Shown: one piece after another, positions 40,601 to 49,047 of the stretch
Layout of the letters: each line of letters opens with the position of its first letter
How positions within the stretch are numbered: position 1 is the first letter of the stretch
Assembly: GCF_000372725.1 (NCBI RefSeq)
Contig: NW_005200128.1
Coordinates: 81,470 to 138,581 of the forward strand
Source of the DNA: Emiliania huxleyi CCMP1516
Lineage: Eukaryota; Haptophyta; Isochrysidales; Noelaerhabdaceae
Direction of reading: 5' to 3'
Length of the DNA: 57,112 nt
Program-made: the position numbers and the translations under genes
Notes under the pieces: model-generated
The model's database searches: none
Seen by the model: the letters and a program-made list of their open reading frames with translations, nothing else
What the model was told of the DNA's origin: nothing

Positions 40601-40850
40601 CGTCCTCGCGCACGTTCCAGCGCACGCACAGCGTCTCCAGGCTCACGACGAGGTGGCGGTCGGCCACAATGGCGACGGCGACAAAGGAATACACGAAGGC
40701 AATAAGCTCGACTGCCACGCCCCACCACTCGCCGTCGATGTTGTCCAGGCAGAGGTTCTCCCTGCGGTGCAAAGGGCTGGTGGCGCGGCGGCCGCAGCGG
40801 AGCGGGTGGGCGGTGCTGACTAGCGCGCACCAGCCCGCCTCGCACGCCAT
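37693..40850 (-). CDS. Na+/Ca2+(K+) exchanger, SLC24/NCKX-like, nine exons
   Basis: ATG at 40850. Exons with fully consistent phases: 40850-40170, 39964-39775, 39702-39311, 38769-38736, 38596-38501, 38382-38205, 38136-38061, 37983-37928, 37825-37693 (611 residues). Four of eight introns use GC donors (38597-38735, 38383-38500, 38137-38204, 37984-38060). The alpha-1 repeat is DVAGASFMALGSAAPEVIIN, and alpha-2 is YVIAIGAEIPDTIQSVTVAK with SMAVSNSCGSQIVNVLVGLG. Membrane helices lie at both ends; a Gly/Pro/Ser-rich cytosolic loop with a KSSRESSR segment lies between. It should exchange Na+ for Ca2+ at a membrane. In alpha-2 the usual GSN-x-x-D is GSQIVN, replacing the Asp tied to K+ dependence in NCKX2. 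The third intron holds an 11-bp minisatellite. Confidence 0.88.
38404..38497 (+). repeat. GGGGGCGGAG tandem repeat in intron
   Basis: About nine units of (A/C)GGAGGGGGG(C) in the 118-nt intron between exons 5 and 6 of the exchanger; on the coding strand it forms the C-rich pyrimidine tract. Confidence 0.85.
38880..39300 (+). repeat. 11-bp minisatellite, about 38 units, in the exchanger intron
   Basis: Unit GAGGTGCGGCC with two regular variants, GAGATCTGGCC and GAGATCTGTCC, and single variants (GATGTGCGGCC, GAGGCGCGGCC, GAGGTGTGGCC). Variant units are grouped (start and about 39005-39070), showing internal block amplification. Because 11 is not a multiple of 3, all frames stay open and create spurious 11-residue-repeat frames (for example RPHLGRTSAAP) on both strands. 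Confidence 0.95.
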
Positions 40851-40904
40851 GCTTGCGAGCACGAGTCCAACCCGCGCCGCGGAAGAATTCTTTGTGTGTT
40901 TTCA

Positions 40905-41050
40905 GCCCTTTCCCGACGCGCACTCCCCCTAGGGGTCAGGGCTCTCTAGCCCGTAGCCCGATACCGACCATCCGGCCCGCTGGGTGCGCTTCTTAGCTCC
41001 TCGGCCCTGGATGTGAGGTTACCGACTGCACTCCAAGTGCTCCAAGTGCA
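40905..41050 (+). repeat. Dispersed repeat A, copy 3
   Basis: GCGCACTCCCCCTAGGGGTC, AGGGCTCTCTAGCCCGTAGC, CCGATACCGACCATCCGGCC, GCTGGGTGCGCTTCTTAGC and GGCCCTGGATGTGAGGTTAC, ending CTGCACTCCAAGTGCTCC. Followed within about 40 bp by repeat B, a linkage not seen at the 20.4-kb B copy. Confidence 0.88.
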
Positions 41051-41091
41051 AGTGCAGTGCCAGTGGCCCCGCGAGCTGGGAATAGGACCGC

Positions 41092-41272
41092 CGCAAGCGG
41101 CCTGGCGTGGAGCGGTTGAGCATCCCTCCGGGGGCCCCTCTGCGCCGGGGAGGCGTTGTTGGAGGCTAGGACGCAAGCGTCCGTCGCCTTTTTCAAACTC
41201 GGGGCCCACTCCGCTACGCTCCGACCCGAATTTGGAGGGCCATGAAGTTTAAGGTGTTGCTGCGCAAAAGGG
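41092..41272 (+). repeat. Dispersed repeat B, copy 2
   Basis: Nearly identical to 20408-20600 from GCGTGGAGCGGTTGAGCATC to AAGTTTAAGGTGTTGC and GCGCAAAAGGGG. Differences are single bases (for example CCTTTTTC versus CCCTTTTC). Confidence 0.92.
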
Positions 41273-42746
41273 GCGGGGCGCGGGCGCGCGCGGCAGGCCG
41301 AGAGCTCGTTTTGGAGATCAGACCTTTCGATGGTTCATGCTTTCTATGTCTATCTATCATGCTTCATGACACGACACGCGGTGGCGTGGGCGAGCTGGTG
41401 GAGCTGTCAGCTGATCGATCCAAGCGGGTGGGGAGTGGGGGGCATGGCTGGGCATGCAGGTCCGCCAGTCGGCCCGGTTCTGACGTGGTGCTGCCGCTGC
41501 ATTCGCTGAAGAAGAGAGGTGCGACTTGATTGGAGGCACTGGAGGCGAGGCGAAGGGAGAGGTTGGGCCGGGCCGTGAGGGGCTGATGGCGCTGGCCAGC
41601 GCTGGCCAGCGCGGGGTGTGAGATGTCGTCGTCGTATACTGCTGGCCCTCGCCCTCAGTTGCCTGGGCTGTGGGCTGCAGAATTGGCGTCTGTGGCGTGC
41701 TAAGGCTCTGCAGCGTGATGGCTGGCGGGACTGCGAGGCCGGCGCGGAAGGAGAGGCTGGGCACGAGCCAGGAACAGGCTGGCCAGGTCCGCAGGTGGCT
41801 GCGCTCGGGCGAGGCGCGCGCGCGCATGGCAGGCCGAGCAGGCTCGGCATATATGGTGAACCTCCGATGTCGCGATGCGGTCCCGCTTTTCCGCGATCAT
41901 TCCGTCCAATCGAAGGAAGCGCTGTCGCCCATGTTTATGGAGTAACTTGTTACCGTTCTTCGTCTGACGTTCCGTGGTTTTTGCACGGTATTCGGATTTT
42001 CGCTATTTGGTCATGTGGGTGTGTATTCTGGGATTAGTCAATGGTACCGCGTCGGCGACGCGGGCGCCTTGCGGGCAGAGCCCTTAGCCACCCTTTGTCT
42101 TGCGCGGTCAAAAACCAGCCTCTCTCACAGCACACTGGCACGACAAGGGCGCGGACTGGCGCGGACTGGCACGGCGGGAAGAAGAAAGACGAGGTCGTCC
42201 TCCCGAGTGGGGGACTAGCACTAGCCGTCTTCCACATGGTCCCTCGGGTCCCTGCTGCTCCTAATCTCTTCGTACATCCTCCTGCTGATCTCCGCAAAGT
42301 CCTGCTCCCTCCCTCGTCTCGCCCTGCGCGTTTGCTCCGCCTCCCCGTCGTCTACCCTGCGTCGTCTGGTGGCGGGTCCTCCATAGTCGGTTGAGGTCGC
42401 CGCCCTCCTCGTGCCTCTTCCCAACGTTCCCTCGGCGGTCGATGCCGTCTGCTCCGGCTCCCCCGTCCCCGGGTCTGCCCTGCTCTCGTCTGCGCTAGTT
42501 TCTGTTTTGTCATCACCGGTGTCCGTCCTCTTCTTTCTCCTCTTCTTGTATGCTTTGTACATCGCGTCGATTCCTTTTCGCGTGAGCACCACCCTGAAGC
42601 CCGCCCAGCAGCTGAACCGCTCCTTAAGAGTCGAAGGAGCATTATCAGTCTCTCACCCACTTCGCGTTAAACGTTATTTAATGTTGGAGACGTACCGTCT
42701 CGGCAATACAGGGGTCACGGCATGATCCATGCGGTGCACGTGTCAC
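41273..42746. other. Intergenic, no supported gene
   Basis: No recognisable domain on either strand. A basic minus-strand frame (about 42221-42592, RKGIDAMYKAYKKRRKKR) lacks an ATG at its head and is only a weak candidate. The 42000 region has TTTTTGCACGGTATTCGGAT and other AT-rich patches without structure. Confidence 0.45.
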
Positions 42747-43135
42747 GGCGCGCCTAGAGCTGTTTAACATTAACTTTGGGCCACAGTTGCAGCAGGGTGT
42801 TGGCTGAAATCCTTAACGTTGTTCAAGTGTTCACCCCAGCCCAAGCTGTTACTGTTTGTTACTGTTGTTACTGTTGTTCAGCGGTCAGCAAGCAGAAAAT
42901 GCCAAAAACCCCGGGTAAAACCCGAAAATACCTGGGGTTTTCCGGGTATTTTCGGGCACTACCCGCACTGGACGCTGGAGATCGTCGTAGAGGTCACTGC
43001 CAGGCCTTCCTTATTGTTGTTCAGCCGGCCTAACGTTAGCTACTGTTGTTGGGGAGCCCCACTGTTGTTCTGTTGTTACTGTTAACACTAGCAACACTGT
43101 TCAGCTCCCAACGTTAAACAGCTCTAGCGCGCGCC
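42747..43135. mobile_element. MITE-like element with about 24-bp terminal inverted repeats
   Basis: The left end GGCGCGCCTAGAGCTGTTTA (then ACATT) matches the inverted right end, whose minus strand reads GGCGCGCGCTAGAGCTGTTT (then AACGTT). Length is 389 bp with no coding capacity. The interior has ACTGTTGTT repeats and several AACGTTA palindromes. It also holds a CCCCGGGTAAAACCCGAAAA / GGTTTTCCGGGTATTTTCGG pseudo-palindrome, a motif shared with about 11080-11140. No certain target-site duplication could be read. It lies just 29 bp beyond the 3' end of the Mpv17 gene. Confidence 0.65.
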
Positions 43136-43164
43136 AACTCACAACGTCATCAGGGACAGGCGCG

Positions 43165-44280
43165 TCACTCCGCCCCGCGCCTCGCCCGCCGTCGCACCAG
43201 GAGGTCGTCGGTGGACAGCCCGCCCGGCGGTGGCTCCAGGGGCACCTCGCACACCTCCATCACCGGCTCGCACTCGGCGGCGGCTCCGCGCGCCGTGGCG
43301 GCGGGCGGTGGCGACGAGGCGTATGAGAGGATGCAGGTCCAGACAAAGGAGCCGAGGGAGACGTAGGTCACCTGGTGGAGGGGGCGGGAGGAGGGGTGAG
43401 GGGAGGCGGGAGGCCCGGAGCTGTGCGTCCGATCTGCGCCGCCTGCCATTCGTCTGGCACGAGGACAAAGTTGGACAGCTGCAGCGGGAGGAAGAAGGAC
43501 CTGGCAGGGTGCGAGGGGCGGGTGGGAAGGACCGGGCAGGCGGTGTGGGGGATGTGGAGCGGGAAGGGGCGGGGAGGGGTTCGGACCAGCAGCGGAGGAG
43601 GAGCGGCCGGATCTGCGCGCGCGCGTACTCGACCGCCTCGGAGGGAGGGTAGCCTCGCACGGCGGCGACGACGGCGAAAAAGAGCGGAAAGTAGAGGGCG
43701 GGGACCTGGGCGGGGAGGGGCGGACTCGGGTCGTGGCGGGGCGGGAGGGGAGGCGGCGGGGAGACGACGCGCCGCGACGAACTGCATCGTCGCCGTCTTG
43801 ACGAGCGCAGCGCCGAGCCGATCCGGCACAGCCGCCTCCTGCGGGTTTGGCGGGTCGGTCGGTGAGAAGGAAGCTGCGCGTCGGCCGCCCACTGCACTCC
43901 TGGGAGACGAGGTGCGCCTGCTGCAGAGCTGCTGCCGCGGCGGCGACCGCCGGGCTCTCGTTTAGCACGTCGAAGAGTGCGCCCTGCACGAGGCCGTACG
44001 CCCCTCCGAAGGCGCCAAAGCCGAGGTTGCGGCGTGCGTCAAACCACTCGCCCCTGGCCTCGCTGTCGCCCCGCTCCGGTTCGCGGGAGGCAACCTGAGT
44101 CACCGCGTCGCCGCTGACGGAGAGCGCCAGCGCGGTCGCACCCTTGGTCGCGAGAGGGTGCGCGACGAGGGCAGCGCCGTATCCCGACACGGCGGCACCG
44201 AGAGGAGCCGGCAACTCGAGAGGTGAAGGCGCCAGCAGTGAAAGGGTGGCTCCGACATTCACGATGATAAATAACGACAT
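43165..44280 (-). CDS. Mpv17/PMP22-family membrane protein, five exons
   Basis: ATG at 44280. Exons: 44280-43909, 43838-43773, 43705-43587, 43500-43443, 43371-43165 (273 residues, all phases consistent). Exon 1 holds YGAALVAHPLATKGATALAL and SGDAVTQ, then FDARRNLGFGAFGGAYGL. Exon 2 is VPDRLGAALVKTATMQF, exon 3 LYFPLFFAVVAAV, exon 4 FFLPLQLSNFVLVPDEWQ and exon 5 VTYVSLGSFVWTCILSYAS. This order (HPLxTK, GDxxxQ, DxxR, NFxxVP, W..xLS) defines the Mpv17/PMP22/Sym1 family, found in mitochondrial inner or peroxisomal membranes and linked to channel activity. The introns after exons 2 and 4 use GC donors; the exon 1 donor could alternatively be 3 codons earlier. The C-terminal tail is acidic then basic and longer than usual. 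Confidence 0.85.
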   Translation of the reverse strand: MSLFIIVNVGATLSLLAPSPLELPAPLGAAVSGYGAALVAHPLATKGATALALSVSGDAVTQVASREPERGDSEARGEWFDARRNLGFGAFGGAYGLVQGALFDVLNESPAVAAAAAALQQAHLVSQECSGRPTRSFLLTDRPAKPAGGGCAGSARRCARQDGDDAVRRGASSPRRLPSRPATTRVRPSPPRSPPSTFRSFSPSSPPCEATLPPRRSSTRARRSGRSSSAAGPNPSPPLPAPHPPHRLPGPSHPPLAPCQVLLPPAAAVQLCPRARRMAGGADRTHSSGPPASPHPSSRPLHQVTYVSLGSFVWTCILSYASSPPPAATARGAAAECEPVMEVCEVPLEPPPGGLSTDDLLVRRRARRGAE

Positions 44281-44539
44281 TCGTTCCTAGGCGAGCGACG
44301 GGAACGACGCGGGGCGCTGTCTCTTAGATGGAAGCAGGAAGCTTCCATCCCGGCCGTGGTTCGACTCCACATGAGCCGAGGCGTGAAGGTGTGAGGGCAA
44401 CGAGATCTGAATGAAGCTCACCCATTGAGGAAGTGAGTGAGGAACTGCTCGGCCCACCCGGGATCGTGCACGTGCTGAACAAGCTCCTCTTGTAGCTGGA
44501 TCGGTCACACCGCCATCGCCGCCGTCGTCTCCCAGGGAG

Positions 44540-44760
44540 ACGATGGAGAGGGGGGACGACACTGCTCGATCTACCCTCTGGGGTCCCTCAGTAGCGTGGT
44601 GCGTGCACCTCGATCCTGTACCGTGTTTGTTATGACCCCCGCATGAACACACCAGTGAGGCCAATGAACACACCAGTGAGGGAGGGCGAGACGATCGAGG
44701 GGTCCCGTACCATGAATCGACCCTGTGAAGGGTATGTATGTATGTATGTGCTCAAGTGCT
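44540..44760 (+). repeat. Dispersed repeat E, copy 2
   Basis: GATGGAGAGGGGGGACGACA, then a 37-bp segment absent from copy 1, then GTGCACCTCGATCCTGTACC, GTGTTTGTTATGACCCCC, a doubled GAACACACCAGTGAGG unit and GAGACGATCGAGGGGTCCCG. It ends at a TATGTATGTATGTATG microsatellite, immediately left of the LTR element. Confidence 0.88.
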
Positions 44761-44781
44761 ACACACACACATCGAACTAGC

Positions 44782-45008
44782 TGTCAGGAGACGGAACACG
44801 GAGGAGCTGTATCCAGGTCACTAGAGACCCACACCATCGCTACATCACCACAGCCACCAAGTCGGATACAAGTCGATGACAATGTGCGCGGCAGGAGAAA
44901 CCCAACAGCATGACAATGTGCGCGGCAGGACAAACCAAACATGAGACACGGTTACACAAGGACGGTCAGGCTACGGTCAGGAAGTAGGTTTGAGCTCTCT
45001 CTCCAACA
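44782..45008 (-). repeat. 3' LTR of the copia-type element (left)
   Basis: 227 bp. It differs from the right LTR by small changes: GGAGGAGCTGTATCCAGG versus GGAGAGCTGTATAGG, and GAGCTCTCTCTCC versus GAGTTCACACTCTCC. The rest appears identical, so insertion is recent. Confidence 0.92.
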
Positions 45009-46253
45009 CTCCCCCATTGTCTCCGCAGTCTTCATGAACGAGGATGCGGCAGACAACAACAGCAGAGTGTGAATGTGTCTGAGCGTAGGTATGCCGGTTA
45101 CCCGCCGGCGTCTCGCGGGGCTGGCTAAGCGTCCAACCTTGCGTCTTCGCGAAGGATGGTCTTGCTTGTTGGCAAGACTTGCGCGCTAAGATGATCCAGT
45201 GAAGGGGTCAAAGCGCGGCCGAGTGGGCGGAGAGAGAGAAAGGGGAGATAATGAACAGGAGCTCGTTGTGGAGCTCGGTCATGGCGCGCCGCGAGCTGCA
45301 ATCCGGGCTGAGCGTCGCGGGGCGGCGGCTTGAGCGGGCGCGGCAGGCGCAGCGGGCGCGGGAGCGGCAGCGGGGGCGCCCCCTTGCGGCGCGGCGATTG
45401 GGCCGTTGGGAGGCCTCGCCGCGTTGACGCGGATGAGCGCATCAGGGACGTGAGGACGATCTTCAATGCCCCGAACGTTGATGTTGCGCCACGGGCCGCC
45501 GACGTCGGAGATGGCAGGCTCAGTCTCAGACGTCCAGACGGCAGAGACGCTCGTAGAGGCGCATTGGACTTCTTGCCAGAGGCGTTCGACAGCGGGACGG
45601 GCTAGCGCGAGGAGGCGAGACGAGGAAGAGACAGCAATGAGGTAGAGTGGCATTGCCACGTCGAACAGATGCCCAACACTCCCCCACGACGTGGTAATCG
45701 CCACACAAGGCAGAGAGGGCGTGTCGATCGTCGCGTGTTCATCGCGTACAGCTCCGGTCGTGTCGAGCGGCGACGTCGGAAGTAGCGGCGGCGAAAGGCA
45801 GGGTCCACATTCGGTGCGAGATCTTTGCGGTAACTGCCGTTGCAGCAGCCCGAGAGCTGGTAGCGGAGGCAGCAGCTGCGATGGTGGTCCGTAGGCGAGG
45901 AGAACGGACCGGTAAGGAGAAGCAAGAGGGGATACTCGTGTCCACACAGCCGCAGTGCTGGCGGAGATGCGCTCTGTCGCAGAAGATCCGCAAGCACCCA
46001 AGTTGATGTTGCGGTTGTACTCATTCTGCTCAGCCTCCGAGCCGAGCAGTTGGCGGCCGCTGTGCCACCGTGCGCCGAGCCTCTGTGCCCAGCCAATCAC
46101 CACGGCTCGCGCAGGTGCCCATGGTGCCAGCCAACGTATCGAGCGTAAGCCGGAAATGCTGTGCGGCAACACATCTCGCTTGTGTGTCGCACCAGCTCTC
46201 ATGTCGGCCTCAGTGCCGCACTGCTCACTCCGTGCACTCACCGGTCGGTACCA

Positions 46254-46479
46254 TGTCAGGAGACGGAACACGGAGAGCTGTATAGGTCACTAGAGACCCA
46301 CACCATCGCTACATCACCACAGCCACCAAGTCGGATACAAGTCGATGACAATGTGCGCGGCAGGAGAAACCCAACAGCATGACAATGTGCGCGGCAGGAC
46401 AAACCAAACATGAGACACGGTTACACAAGGACGGTCAGGCTACGGTCAGGAAGTAGGTTTGAGTTCACACTCTCCAACA
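46254..46479 (-). repeat. 5' LTR of the copia-type element (right)
   Basis: 226 bp. Contains the doubled unit ATGACAATGTGCGCGGCAGG (46344, 46379). On the plus strand it carries an ATG at 46410 that is in frame with the downstream transporter for 28 codons with no stop. Confidence 0.92.
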
Positions 46480-46493
46480 CTAGCTCAAAACAA

Positions 46494-48320
46494 ATGAGAC
46501 TCCGTCCCCGTGCCCGGTTCCTCTCGGTCGCGTTGCCCGTCCGGCGTGTGCACAACAAAACAATGCACGACGCTCCGGCCTTTGGCACCCCGCGCCGCAG
46601 AAAGAGTGGGCGGTCAAGCTTCTTCGCAGTGTCCCCACCACCGTCCCCGCCGTCCGGTTTCCCCAAGAGACACACGCAGCTCCTTGATACCGGGGGCGAT
46701 ACCGCTGGGCCCTCAGACCACAGTGAGCTTGTGACTTTGGAGCTGGAAACGCCTGCGCAGGCTGAAGCGGGCTCGTCCATTGCGAGCTGCATCGCCAACC
46801 TGGCCAACACCAACCTCGGGGTGGGGATGCTTGCCCTCCCTGCGGCATTGGCGAGCGCAGGCGTCGTTGGCGGTGTTGGACTGCTGCTTCTGTCTGCCGC
46901 CATCGCCTCCTTCGGATCGCACCTCTTTGCGGAGTGCGTGAACGCAGTAGGCCGACCGGCCACCATGTCCAAGGTGACCGCTGCGGCGATGGCCAAAATG
47001 CCCGGCCCAGTTGGATGCTTTGGCACCCTTGTCACCGATTTTGCTGTCGCCGTGATTGGCTCTTCCAGTGCAATCGGCTACCTCATTGTCGTTGGCGACA
47101 CGCTCCCCGAAATAAAGGCGTGGGTCGTGGGCCACAGCAATACGATCTTCGACTCCCGCGAGTTTTGGATCTGCGCTGTCCTGCCGATCATCGTGCCCCT
47201 CGCTTACCTGCGCCACATTGACTCGCTGCGCTTCGCCTCCTTTTGTGTCATCGGCTGCGTGGTGGTGATTGTCGTGACGGTGGTGCTCTTTGCGCTACAG
47301 CCAACACCGCTCTTTGATCCCTGTGGCGGTGCGGGCGAGCGTGCTCGCGGTGGTGGCGAGGGCGCCGGCAGCGGAGAGGAGGCCGAGCTGCAGGGAGGGG
47401 GCTCCTCCTGCCGAGGGCCCATCTCCGCTACAAGCGACGCGCTGCACACGCTCACTGCGCTGCCCACCTTCCTCTTTGCGTTTGCAGCGCAGATCAACGT
47501 GCCCTCAATCGCGAGCGAGCTCCGGCGGCCGACACCGCACCGGATTGCGGCGGTGATGCTCGGCGGTGTCGGCCTCACGACTGCCGTCTACCTAATGGTC
47601 GGTGGGGGCGGCTACGCCACGTACGGCAGCCTTGTGAGCGAGGACCTCTTCCTCTCATACCCCTCCTCTGCCATCGCCGCTCGCGTGTCGCTCATCTACG
47701 TGGTCGTCCTCTCGCACCCAGTCGTGTCGTACTCTGTCGCGCCGTGCATCGCCAACGCGCTCTGCACCCTTAGCTCTGTGGTGAGACAGCCACGCAACCG
47801 TGCGGTTGCACCTGCCGTCTCGTCCAGGCTGTCGGCCGCCGCCTCCTTGTCGAACGCTCGGCGCCAAAAGGCTCGCAACGCGCCCATCTACGACCTCGGT
47901 CTCGATGCGCTCGCTCACGTCCCGGAGGAGATGGCGGCCGGGCCGTTCACGCCGCGGGTCGCCGTGGTGTCGCCCCGGCCCGGCGCGGCCCAGGCGGGTT
48001 CTAAGGATGGCGTGTTTGTCACCGACCGGACGCACGCGGCCATTATCGGGTTCTACCTGCTCCTGACCACCACCACTGCGCTGCTCGTCCACGACCTTGG
48101 GATCGTCATCGCGCTGGCGGGCGCCGTCTCGGCGACCATCGCCGTCTTTATCGCGCCCGGCGCGTGCTACTGGTGTCTCCATCCGGACGAGGGCCTCAGC
48201 AGGACGCGCCTGCTGGCGGGGCTGCTTTTTGTCAGCGGCTGCATCCTGATGCCGCTGCTCGTGGTCTCCGTCTTGGCATCGCGTGGATTGATTCACTTTG
48301 GGGAAGCCGGCCGCACATGA
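46494..48320 (+). CDS. Amino acid/auxin permease (AAAP, SLC38/SLC36-like) transporter
   Basis: ATG at 46494 (MRLRPRARFLSVALP); other candidates are 46563 (MHDAPAFG) and an in-frame ATG at 46410 inside the LTR. About 608 residues, intronless. The core begins ASCIANLANTNLGVGMLALP, the AAAP signature in TM1. About ten further hydrophobic helices follow: GGVGLLLLSAAIASFGSHLF, FAVAVIGSSSAIGYLIVVGD, FWICAVLPIIVPLAYL, FCVIGCVVVIVVTVVLFAL, ALPTFLFAFAAQINVPSIAS, and near the end IIGFYLLLTTTTALLV. A Gly/Glu-rich loop and a basic cytosolic loop (RLSAAASLSNARRQKARN) intervene. Expected to couple amino acids to H+ or Na+ at a plasma or vacuolar membrane. The copia-type LTR ends 14 bp (its target duplication 9 bp) before the ATG. 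Confidence 0.85.
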   Translation: MRLRPRARFLSVALPVRRVHNKTMHDAPAFGTPRRRKSGRSSFFAVSPPPSPPSGFPKRHTQLLDTGGDTAGPSDHSELVTLELETPAQAEAGSSIASCIANLANTNLGVGMLALPAALASAGVVGGVGLLLLSAAIASFGSHLFAECVNAVGRPATMSKVTAAAMAKMPGPVGCFGTLVTDFAVAVIGSSSAIGYLIVVGDTLPEIKAWVVGHSNTIFDSREFWICAVLPIIVPLAYLRHIDSLRFASFCVIGCVVVIVVTVVLFALQPTPLFDPCGGAGERARGGGEGAGSGEEAELQGGGSSCRGPISATSDALHTLTALPTFLFAFAAQINVPSIASELRRPTPHRIAAVMLGGVGLTTAVYLMVGGGGYATYGSLVSEDLFLSYPSSAIAARVSLIYVVVLSHPVVSYSVAPCIANALCTLSSVVRQPRNRAVAPAVSSRLSAAASLSNARRQKARNAPIYDLGLDALAHVPEEMAAGPFTPRVAVVSPRPGAAQAGSKDGVFVTDRTHAAIIGFYLLLTTTTALLVHDLGIVIALAGAVSATIAVFIAPGACYWCLHPDEGLSRTRLLAGLLFVSGCILMPLLVVSVLASRGLIHFGEAGRT

Positions 48321-49047
48321 TGGCGCACTCGGCGAGAAAGGTGCAGCGGAGGCTGTGCCAGAGACCCCGTGCGGTGTGTGAACTGTCTGACTCTTGGGCG
48401 AGTCTGGCACTCATCTCTGATGGCGCCTAGCTTCGGTACATTTGCGTCCCCAGACACGTCCCCGCATTGCTTGCACAACTCTCCACACCACACGCAGGTG
48501 TGGGGGCCCCCACAGCGGCACAGGGGGGCAAAATGTGGAACGTGCCACATGCACATCCACATGCACATGCCACTGACATGCAACATGTGCATGCGCATGT
48601 GCACGTGCATGAGGAGACGATTCAGCGATCCGCCATCTGCATATCATACATAACCATATCTGATATCTCTCTCGTCTCTCGCGACTCTCTCTCGCGCGCG
48701 TCGTCCCCCGAGCCCCGTCCCGTCCACGTCCACCGCAGTGGTCCGCACACGACACCCCACACACCAACACCAACGCTCTCTCCATGGCTCTCTCGTCGTG
48801 AAAGCGCACTGTCCACGCCGTTTTTTGCCCCTTCCTGTAATCCTGAATGCGCTATAACCCTAGCTATAACCCCCCGCCATCCGCCTCCTGTCGGGTCATG
48901 AGTCCCCAGCTAGGCCCCCAGATGCTACGAAAACCCATCACGCTCAGGGCGCACAGCCGCCACACATATCGGATTAATCCGATATCGATCGTCGAGGTGC
49001 GGCTGAATTTAAGGACACACGAGCAGCACACGATAAAAGTCCGTGAC
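48321..49047. other. Intergenic between convergent genes; simple repeats only
   Basis: Contains a CA/TG-rich patch (ACATGCACATCCACATGCAC, about 48548-48615), pyrimidine/purine tracts, and an inverted TCGGATTAATCCGATATCGA palindrome at about 48968. No gene seen. Confidence 0.55.

Larger units (their letters stand above)
44782..46479 (-). mobile_element. Ty1/copia-type LTR element, coding-poor, complete ends
   Basis: Two direct repeats of 227 and 226 bp (44782-45008, 46254-46479) enclose 1245 bp. On the minus strand each LTR starts TGTTGGAGAG and ends CTCCTGACA (TG...CA). The 5-bp target duplication CTAGC flanks the whole element (44777-44781 and 46480-46484). Directly inside the right LTR, read minus, is TGGTACCGACCGG, a primer-binding-site-like TGG start. 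Directly inside the left LTR is the purine tract AATGGGGGAG. Orientation is therefore minus. The interior has only broken frames. One (about 45279-46250, minus) ends in an Ala/Pro-rich stretch and RRSARIAARG, resembling the integrase-RT spacer of copia polyproteins. No protease, RT or RNase H motif was found, so it is non-autonomous. Confidence 0.9.

Noticed and set aside
42221..42592. Basic minus-strand frame (RKGIDAMYKAYKKRRKKR ...)
   Set aside because: It has no ATG at its head, no domain and no neighbouring splice signal. Kept only as a note in the intergenic entry.
44330..44375. tRNA-like T-arm (GGTTCGACTCC)
   Set aside because: No matching acceptor, D or anticodon arms can be folded in the preceding 70 bases.
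45279..46271. 330-codon minus-strand frame inside the LTR element as a functional gene
   Set aside because: It has no domain apart from an RRSARIAARG-like spacer, begins in the LTR and PBS, and other frames there look equally plausible; treated as decayed interior.
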